DNA of 64,000 bases from WTAW01 sp964406575 (lineage in GTDB: Bacteria; Acidobacteriota; Aminicenantia; Aminicenantales; Aminicenantaceae): positions 1-64,000 of the forward strand of contig CAYOSH010000002.1 in assembly GCA_964406575.1 (NCBI GenBank), read 5' to 3'. The position numbers and the translations under genes were made by a program. This document shows, one piece after another, positions 42,183-48,301 of this stretch. The notes beneath the pieces were generated by a model. It saw only the letters and a program-made list of their open reading frames with translations. It did no database searches and was not told the DNA's origin. The stretch's first letter is position 1, and every line of letters begins with the position of its first letter.

Positions 42183-42351
42183 GGAAGCATCCTTATTTCC
42201 GTGATGCTCTCAAGTCAAATGATAATAGCAGGGGTTCGTCACAGTCCATATTCGTCGAAGACCCCCCAACCCACCACCATCCGACTCATAAGGACAGTGA
42301 CTCCCTCTTTTTTGCATCTAATGCCCTTATCACGGAAATAAGGATGATTAC
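42183..42351. mobile_element. 169-bp inverted-repeat element, G-hairpin type, copy 2
   Basis: The ends are GGAAG then CATCCTTATTTCCGTGAT and, read inward from the right, GTAAT then the identical 18-mer. Perfect 9-bp direct repeats ACAAAGCTC flank it (42174-42182 and 42352-42360), the mark of a transposition event. The interior (42238-42301) is the G-rich-loop hairpin on the minus strand. It is about 95% identical to 3147-3315 in reverse orientation. The right flank abuts the promoter of the Yip1-like gene. Confidence 0.9.
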
Positions 42352-42367
42352 ACAAAGCTCAAGGAAA

Positions 42368-42396
42368 TTGACACGGATCAATAAAAATACTATAGT
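42368..42396 (+). promoter_or_regulatory. promoter of the Yip1-like gene
   Basis: TTGACA, 17 bases, TATAGT. It begins 7 bases beyond the direct repeat that flanks the inserted element. The leader to the ATG at 42428 carries AAGGAGG. Confidence 0.85.
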
Positions 42397-42427
42397 CTTC
42401 TCAGACTAGGATTGAAGGAGGAACCGG

Positions 42428-43021
42428 ATGGATATAGTATCACGAGTTCAAGGAATTCTGTTAAAGCCCAAAGACGAGTGGGTTAAAATCAAGGAGGAGA
42501 GCACCTCCGTTTCCCAACTGTTTACGTCTTATGCGATGATTCTGGCGGCCATTCCTTCCATTGCTCAATTCATCGGATTGGCTATGATCGGACACCGCAT
42601 ACCATTCAGAGGCGCAGTCAGATATGGGATTGGAAGAGCGTTCTTTTTTGCCCTGTTCTTGTATATCGGTGCTCTCGTTGGCGCATATGTTTTAGGGATT
42701 ATCATCAATGCTTTGGCCTCCACGTTCGGATCCAAACAAAATCAGATCAATGCGATGAAGCTGTCTGTTTTCAGCATGACTGCCGCATGGGTAGCGGGGA
42801 TTTTCCATCTCATCCCTGTCCTTGGATTTTTAGCTATTCTGGGAAGTCTCTACGGTCTTTATATTCTTTATCTTGGATTTTCGGCCACACTTATGGAAAC
42901 TCCCCAGGACAAAGTGCTCGCTTACTTTCTCGTAAGCCTTGTGATCGCAATCGTGATCATTTTTGTGGTGAATATGATCCTGGGCGGCATTTTTCTTGTG
43001 GGAGCTGTGAGCAGCGTCTAA
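42428..43021 (+). CDS. Yip1-domain membrane protein
   Basis: A 197-residue integral membrane protein with about five hydrophobic helices (about residues 30-55, 72-100, 115-135, 138-158 and 165-193). The start VSRVQGILLKPKDEWVKIKEE is typical of bacterial Yip1-domain proteins, whose function is unknown. AAGGAGG precedes the ATG at 7 bases. The 3' end overlaps the convergent pyrF by 4 bases. It is monocistronic. Confidence 0.82.
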   Translation: MDIVSRVQGILLKPKDEWVKIKEESTSVSQLFTSYAMILAAIPSIAQFIGLAMIGHRIPFRGAVRYGIGRAFFFALFLYIGALVGAYVLGIIINALASTFGSKQNQINAMKLSVFSMTAAWVAGIFHLIPVLGFLAILGSLYGLYILYLGFSATLMETPQDKVLAYFLVSLVIAIVIIFVVNMILGGIFLVGAVSSV

Positions 43022-43740
43022 GGCTGGCTGAGCTCTTCGCAGATTTTCCGGAATGCATTCTGCGGATTTGGGTCTTTGATGATGGGCCTTCCGATAACGA
43101 TATAATCCGCACCTTTGCGAATGGCTTGTGACGGTGTCAAAATCCTCTTTTGATCGTTTGCGGCTGCCCAGGCCGGCCGAATCCCAGGCGCAACCACCAA
43201 AAACTTCCTTCCGCACTCCCCTTTGACGAGCTCAATTTCTTGGGGAGAACAGACAACCCCGTCAAGGCCTGCCTCCAACGCCAACTGCGCGAGTTTCAGC
43301 ACTTGTGCCTCCGTATCCGCTGCCATACCGATGGTTTGCAAATGCTCCGCTTTGAGGCTGGTTAGTACAGTGACGCCGACAAGAATGGGCCGCTCGATCC
43401 CCAGTCTTGCCGCTTCTTCGGATGCTGCATCCACTGCCCTCATCATCATTTCCTTGCCTCCTGAGGCATGCAGGGTCATCATGTGGATGCCATGTCGTGT
43501 TGCCACGCTGACGGCGCCTGAGACGGTGTTGGGGATGTCGTGAAGCTTGAGGTCGAGAAAGACTTTTTTGTTTTGATCCTTAAGTTTTGCAAAAAGTGTG
43601 GGACCCCTTGCAGTGAACAGCTTCAATCCCACTTTGAATATCTCTGCTTCGGGAAGTTGTTCCGTAAGCAGCAGGGCCTCCTCTTCCGAATCCACATCCA
43701 GGGCGATGATGATCTTTTTTGCCAATTCAGTTGTGCTCAT
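43018..43740 (-). CDS. pyrF: orotidine 5'-phosphate decarboxylase
   Basis: A 240-residue TIM-barrel enzyme that makes UMP from OMP. Seen: IIIALDVDSEEEALLL, KVGLKLFTARGP, the catalytic DLKLHDIPNTV block, and the phosphate-binding end LVVAPGIRPAWAAANDQKR with ADYIVIGRPII. It follows pyrD after 51 bases in the pyrK-pyrD-pyrF unit. AGGTGA precedes the start. Confidence 0.96.
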   Translation of the reverse strand: MSTTELAKKIIIALDVDSEEEALLLTEQLPEAEIFKVGLKLFTARGPTLFAKLKDQNKKVFLDLKLHDIPNTVSGAVSVATRHGIHMMTLHASGGKEMMMRAVDAASEEAARLGIERPILVGVTVLTSLKAEHLQTIGMAADTEAQVLKLAQLALEAGLDGVVCSPQEIELVKGECGRKFLVVAPGIRPAWAAANDQKRILTPSQAIRKGADYIVIGRPIIKDPNPQNAFRKICEELSQP

Positions 43741-43791
43741 TTCACCTGCTCCGACCCCGTTTTCGATCCCCCATTTTTGCGGAGTCCGGAT

Positions 43792-44703
43792 TTATAATTC
43801 CAATGTCCCTATGATGTCTTCGATGCGTGATATCCCATGCGTTTGGCAGTACCGATCCAGATCCTCGACGATCGTGAGACAGACCTCAGGATCGATGAAG
43901 TTCGACGTGCCGACCTCAACGGCTTTGGCCCCGCAGATCAGATACTCGAGGGTGTCTTCACTCGACATGATGCCGCCGATGCCGATCACAGGGATGTTGA
44001 TGTGGCTGGCAACCTGGAAAACCATCCTCAGAGCGATGGGCTTTATAGCCGGACCGCTGAGACCGCCAAAGACATTGGCCAGTTTGGGCCGCCGGGTGTC
44101 CACATCCACGGCCATGGCCAGGAATGTATTGACTAAAGAAACAGCATCAGCGCCCGCCTCCTCGGCGCTTTGTGCGATCTCCACGATATCCGACACATTG
44201 GGGGACAGCTTTGCAATGAGGGGGCGAGAACTTGTTGTTTTGACAAGCTTGACGACCGAGTATGTCGAGTCGGGTTTCAGTGCGGGGCATAAACCGCCTT
44301 TCTCCACATTCGGACAGGAGATATTGAGCTCATAAGCGGATATCCCTTCGTATGCGTTCAAGTACTCAACAACAGAGGCATATTCCTCTTCGTTCGCCCC
44401 GCAGACATTGATGATCAGAGCTGTCTGAAAGGCCTGGAGTTGAGGAAGGACCTCTGTGCAGAAGCGTTTGACCCCGATGCCCTGCAGGCCTATGGCGTTA
44501 ATGAGACCGCTTGCGGTCTCCACCAGCCTGGGCGGAGGATTTCCCTCCCGGGGAGAAAAGTAGAGGCCTTTGACCACAAAACCGCCCAGTTTATTGAGGT
44601 CCATAAACGGGGTGAATTCCAGACCGTAGCCGAAAGTGCCGCTGGCAGCAAGAACAGGATTTTTAAGTTTAAGACTGCCGATCTCAACGGAAAGATCAAT
44701 CAT
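43792..44703 (-). CDS. pyrD: dihydroorotate dehydrogenase B, catalytic subunit
   Basis: A protein of about 303 residues, the FMN subunit of the class 1B enzyme that works with PyrK to pass electrons to NAD. The start at 44703 (MIDLSVEIGSLKLKNPVLAA) has AAGG upstream and lies 7 bases after pyrK; 11 further open codons overlap pyrK. Family features are ASGTFGYGLEF, NAIGLQGIGV, ELNISCPNVEKGG with the catalytic Cys, KLSPNVSDI and GIGGIMSSEDTLEYLICGA. Confidence 0.95.
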   Translation of the reverse strand: MIDLSVEIGSLKLKNPVLAASGTFGYGLEFTPFMDLNKLGGFVVKGLYFSPREGNPPPRLVETASGLINAIGLQGIGVKRFCTEVLPQLQAFQTALIINVCGANEEEYASVVEYLNAYEGISAYELNISCPNVEKGGLCPALKPDSTYSVVKLVKTTSSRPLIAKLSPNVSDIVEIAQSAEEAGADAVSLVNTFLAMAVDVDTRRPKLANVFGGLSGPAIKPIALRMVFQVASHINIPVIGIGGIMSSEDTLEYLICGAKAVEVGTSNFIDPEVCLTIVEDLDRYCQTHGISRIEDIIGTLEL

Positions 44704-44710
44704 GATCCTT

Positions 44711-45499
44711 TCACTCCCAGAAAACATCCTCAGCATTAAGCACCGGCCCTTCCTCGCAGACCTTGTGCCAGCCGATCCCTTCGTCCTTTCGTATTTTTTT
44801 TACACACCCCCAGCACGCGCCGAACCCGCAGCCCATCACTGATTCGAGGGAGATCTCAGCAGGGATAGCCTGTGCGGCGGCTATCTCCGCGATCTTTCGG
44901 AGCATCAGCTCTGGACCGCAGGCATAGATCCGGCTCACAGAGAGGTCTTTATCGAGATCTGCTTCAAAGGCTTCGGTGATTTGCCCCCGGGTTCCCAAAG
45001 AGCCATCTTCTGTTGTGCATGTCAGCGACAAGTCCACATTGCTGAATCTTTCTCTGACGGGGAGGTCTCCTGTGGATTTACCCCCATAATAAACTCGAAC
45101 AACGCCACCCGCTCTGCTGAGTTTTTGGGCAAGGAAATAGAGAGGAGCGATGCCCCGTCCGCCCCCGATGAGAGCGAATGGAATCTGATGGATGTCTTTG
45201 TCTACAGTGAACCCCTTACCGAGGGGGCCGATGATGTCGATAAAATCCCCTTCTCGTTTTTCACTGAGCAGTCGCGTGCCCAGCCCAGTGATTTGGAAGA
45301 AGATTTCGCCGCTCTGGTCTTCCGCAGAGAATAGGCTGAAAGGGCGGCGCAGCAGGGGGGAAGTGTCCGTGTTGATGCGCACCATGAGAAATTGACCGGG
45401 CTGGGCCTCTTGCACGATCTCCGGAGACTCAAAAGAGAGGAGGAAATAATTGTTCCAGCTTTCTTTGCGTGTGATCCTGGCCAGGGAGTCCTTTCTCAT
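44711..45499 (-). CDS. pyrK: dihydroorotate dehydrogenase electron-transfer subunit
   Basis: A 262-residue FAD and [2Fe-2S] protein of the ferredoxin-reductase type. Seen: RRPFSLFSAED (FAD site), GPLGKGFTVD, IGGGRGIAPLYFLAQKL (NAD site), YACGPELMLRKIAEIA, and a C-terminal cluster of Cys (MGCGFGACWGCVKK, then VCEEGPVLNAEDVFW) that binds the iron-sulfur center. It is the first gene of the pyr unit. No strong ribosome site is seen; the presumed -10 region (TATTTT) is within about 10 bases of the ATG. Confidence 0.95.
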   Translation of the reverse strand: MRKDSLARITRKESWNNYFLLSFESPEIVQEAQPGQFLMVRINTDTSPLLRRPFSLFSAEDQSGEIFFQITGLGTRLLSEKREGDFIDIIGPLGKGFTVDKDIHQIPFALIGGGRGIAPLYFLAQKLSRAGGVVRVYYGGKSTGDLPVRERFSNVDLSLTCTTEDGSLGTRGQITEAFEADLDKDLSVSRIYACGPELMLRKIAEIAAAQAIPAEISLESVMGCGFGACWGCVKKIRKDEGIGWHKVCEEGPVLNAEDVFWE

Positions 45500-45560
45500 A
45501 TCTGTTTCAAAATATCGTTAAGAAAAATATCAGATAATGTTTTCCATGGCAACAAAAACT

Positions 45561-45589
45561 TTGACAACTCCAGACCATTCTGGAATAAT
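45561..45589 (+). promoter_or_regulatory. promoter with internal palindrome, aminotransferase gene
   Basis: TTGACA, 17 bases, AATAAT. The spacer holds the inverted repeat CCAGA-CCAT-TCTGG (45570-45583), a place where a bound repressor would block RNA polymerase. Confidence 0.65.
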
Positions 45590-45640
45590 TTTTTTCAGTT
45601 GAATCATTCAGGTAAGGTTTGTAGACTTGGAGGCGCTCAT

Positions 45641-46837
45641 ATGAATATATCCAAAAGAGGCCAAGCTATCCAGGAGTCACCGATAAGAAAGCTGAAGCCT
45701 TATGCGGATGATGCCATCCAGCGGGGCATCCATGTGTATTTCATCAACATCGGACAGCCCGATATCACAACTCCTGAACCCGTTTGGGAAGCCATCAAGA
45801 ATTTCGGCGAGGAAGTTCTCAGCTACGGACCTGCACAGGGATTCCTAGATCTGAGGCAAGCCATAGCCGATTATTTTGTCGGTTACAACATTCCTCTGAA
45901 CTCTGAGAATGTGATCATCACCATCGGCGGGTCTGAAGCCATTCATTTTTCCTTCAGTGTGGTGGCGGACCCTGGAGAGGAAATCATCATCCCCGAGCCT
46001 TTTTACACGAATTACAATGGATATGCGGTCTGCGCCAACGTCGGGATCGTGCCTTTGCCCTTACATGTCGAAGACGGATTCCGTCTGCCGGCCGCCGACG
46101 CGATCGAAGCGAAAATCACTCCAAAAACCCGGGCGATCCTGCTCTGTTCTCCGAATAATCCTACCGGGACGGTGTACACCGATGAAGAACTCCAGCGCGT
46201 CATCGATTTGGCGGAGAAGCATGACCTGTTCCTGATCGGGGATGAGGTCTACAAGGAATTTGTCTATGATGGAGCGAAACACAAAAGCCTTTTGGAATAC
46301 GAGAACATCAAAGACCGGGTCATTGTTGTGGATAGCATCTCCAAGCGGTTCAGTTGCTGTGGGGCTCGAGTGGGTGCGGTTCTGACACGAAATTCAGATA
46401 TTTACCAGGCGGTCCTCAAATTCGCTCAGGCAAGGCTGTGCCCACCATCGATCGAACAAAAGGGTGCTCTGGCAGCCTATAGGATGGAGCGAGATTATTT
46501 CCAGGCGACTCGGGAGGAATACCAGAGAAGACGCGATGTTCTCTACGATGGCTTCAAAGACATTCCAGGTATTGTGATGCACAAACCTCAGGGCGCCTTC
46601 TACATCATCGTCAGGCTTCCCATCAGAGATTGCGAGCACTTTGTCCGCTGGATGTTGACGGATTTCGAGCTCGATCGGGAAACGGTCATGGTGGCCCCCG
46701 CTCAAGGATTTTATTCCACACCCGGCCGCGGCAAGGATGAGATTCGCATCGCCTATGTGCTGAAAGAGCCTGACCTGAAACGAGCCATTAAGGTGTTCAA
46801 GGCAGGGCTGTCCAAATATCTCTCTCTTTTTCCCTGA
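45641..46837 (+). CDS. class I/II pyridoxal-phosphate aminotransferase
   Basis: A protein of about 398 residues of the AspC/AlaT-like group. The start at 45641 follows GGAGG at 7 bases; the longer open frame upstream is not needed. It begins with SKRGQAIQESPIRKLKPYAD. It has INIGQPDITTPEP, SYGPAQGFLDLRQAIADYF, SPNNPTGTVYTDEEL, GDEVYKEFVYDG, and SISKRFSCCGARVG with the Schiff-base Lys. Substrate specificity (aspartate, aromatic or branched) cannot be read. Its promoter contains a palindrome, so it may be repressor-controlled. A rhodanese gene follows after 36 bases. Confidence 0.92.
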   Translation: MNISKRGQAIQESPIRKLKPYADDAIQRGIHVYFINIGQPDITTPEPVWEAIKNFGEEVLSYGPAQGFLDLRQAIADYFVGYNIPLNSENVIITIGGSEAIHFSFSVVADPGEEIIIPEPFYTNYNGYAVCANVGIVPLPLHVEDGFRLPAADAIEAKITPKTRAILLCSPNNPTGTVYTDEELQRVIDLAEKHDLFLIGDEVYKEFVYDGAKHKSLLEYENIKDRVIVVDSISKRFSCCGARVGAVLTRNSDIYQAVLKFAQARLCPPSIEQKGALAAYRMERDYFQATREEYQRRRDVLYDGFKDIPGIVMHKPQGAFYIIVRLPIRDCEHFVRWMLTDFELDRETVMVAPAQGFYSTPGRGKDEIRIAYVLKEPDLKRAIKVFKAGLSKYLSLFP

Positions 46838-46873
46838 TCCCAGGACACGGGTTTTCACTGTCGGAGAAGTCGT

Positions 46874-47392
46874 TTGTACGAAACGGCCGATGAGATATCG
46901 AGATCGATGAGGTTCAAAGCATTCGTTTTTCAGTTGGGGGTGATTGTCTGTTTGAGTGTTGTTATCGGGGTGTCTGCGAATTTGTCTCTGGTCAAACAAT
47001 ACCTTAACGGAGATTTCAATCAAAGTTTTCTTTCACCCAAAGATTTTCCCTCTATACAGTTTATCGGCCTCGCCGAAGCAGAGGACCTATTCATGAGAGG
47101 CGATGTGCTCTTTCTCGACAGCAGAGCGGAAGTGAAATTTCTCGAGGGACACATTTTGGACGCCATCAACATTCCTTTTGAGGGGGGAGAGAGAACTGTA
47201 CACGGACAGTTATCCTTTCCCCGCGATGGGACCCTGGTCGTGTACTGTGACGGAAATGAGTGTCAATCCAGCATCTTTCTTGCAAAGGCTCTTGCGGAAC
47301 AGGGGTTTGAAGATATCCGTGTGTTCTTCGGAGGATGGAACGAATGGATAACCGCTGGGCTTCCCTCATCTAAGAAAAATGATCTGTCATAA
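46874..47392 (+). CDS. membrane-anchored rhodanese-domain protein
   Basis: A 172-residue protein (TTG start with GGAGAAG upstream; an ATG at 46907 is the alternative). One membrane helix near residues 15-35 is followed by a rhodanese domain at about 65-165: VLFLDSRAEVKFLEGHILDA, a central GTLVVYCDGNECQSSIFLAK with the active-loop Cys, and FFGGWNEWITAG. Rhodanese domains carry sulfur as a Cys persulfide. Together with the overlapping MauE/DoxX-type membrane protein it suggests a thiol- or sulfur-handling module in the envelope. Confidence 0.88.
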   Translation: MYETADEISRSMRFKAFVFQLGVIVCLSVVIGVSANLSLVKQYLNGDFNQSFLSPKDFPSIQFIGLAEAEDLFMRGDVLFLDSRAEVKFLEGHILDAINIPFEGGERTVHGQLSFPRDGTLVVYCDGNECQSSIFLAKALAEQGFEDIRVFFGGWNEWITAGLPSSKKNDLS

Positions 47393-47813
47393 GACTGTCC
47401 TGTGGGTGTTTCGTCTCGTGGTTGGAGGGGTCTTCATCTGGGCAGGCCTTCTGAAGATCTTGGGCCCTCTGGAATTTGCGCAGGATATTGCCAACTACCG
47501 TGTTTTCTCCCGGGATATATCATTTGTGATAGCCATTGTCCTTCCCTGGATTGAAATCTTATGCGGCGTTCTTGTGATTCTCGGAATATTTCGCACCACA
47601 AGTTCTTTGGTCCTTTCGGGTCTATTGGTGGCCTTTCTGGTGTTGATCACTGCCACCATTTTGAGGAGGATTGATGTGGAGTGCGGGTGTTTTGGCTCCT
47701 TGGGCCGACGCGTGGACTTTCTTCTCCTGCTCACAGATTCAATCCTTTTGTATCTCACTTTGAATATCTTTGTTTCGTCTCTGAAACAGAACCATGAATC
47801 CGCATCTCCCTGA
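47379..47813 (+). CDS. MauE/DoxX-family membrane protein
   Basis: A 144-residue protein with four membrane helices (about residues 8-27, 45-70, 72-92 and 108-130). It has FRLVVGGVFIWAGLLKILGP at the start and the pair of Cys in ECGCFG, typical of MauE/DoxX-like redox proteins that help form or move disulfides. The gene overlaps the rhodanese gene by 14 bases, so the two are translated together. A long non-coding stretch (47814-48301) with an inserted element follows. Confidence 0.87.
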   Translation: MICHKTVLWVFRLVVGGVFIWAGLLKILGPLEFAQDIANYRVFSRDISFVIAIVLPWIEILCGVLVILGIFRTTSSLVLSGLLVAFLVLITATILRRIDVECGCFGSLGRRVDFLLLLTDSILLYLTLNIFVSSLKQNHESASP

Positions 47814-47984
47814 GACCGGAACGCAGATCATTTCGTCTCTCGCGGAAGCTTTATCCTTCCAAGCTGTGTGTTTAAGAGTTGGTTAGAGGTTTTTTCATTT
47901 GAAAGATTCCTGTGTTTGATCGATGTTTGTTCTCATTCCAGTTGTTTTTCAGCACACCGGCGAAAATAGAAGATGCAGAATGTG

Positions 47985-48219
47985 GGTAGCATTTCCAAAT
48001 CCCTGATTAATGATATCCGAGGGGATATCCGAGTGTCCGCAATTGTGTGGTGGATAACTCCATGTGGAGGGCTGGACGGGCATGGCACATCTCCATGGGG
48101 GAGATGTGAGGGAAGCCCGGAACCGAGCGAAGTTTCCTCGCTGGGGAAACTGAGAGTGTTTTCGCAATCACCGATTTGGACAGTCGAATGGCTCCCATCA
48201 CGGATTTGGAAGGGCTACC
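47985..48219. mobile_element. 235-bp inverted-repeat element, multi-hairpin type, copy 1
   Basis: The ends are GGTAGCATTTCCAAATCC then CTGAT, and GGTAGCCCTTCCAAATCC then GTGAT read inward (20 of 23 match). Perfect 9-bp direct repeats CAGAATGTG flank it (47976-47984 and 48220-48228). The core holds ACATCTCC/GGAGATGT and AGTTTCC/GGAAACT hairpins. The outer stem is degenerate here. It lies 82 bases upstream of ppdK. The remaining parts of the gap 47814-48301 show no feature. Confidence 0.92.
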
Positions 48220-48301
48220 CAGAATGTGAAGAAGCTTGAATTTTGGAAGTGTTGCATGTATATTTCATGTTTAATTCTTTAGCGTTATTCAGGAGAAGAG
48301 A

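Noticed and set aside
41531..42351. CRISPR array or integron-like repeats
   Set aside because: Only isolated inverted-repeat elements with target duplications; no regularly spaced direct repeats and no cas or integrase gene.
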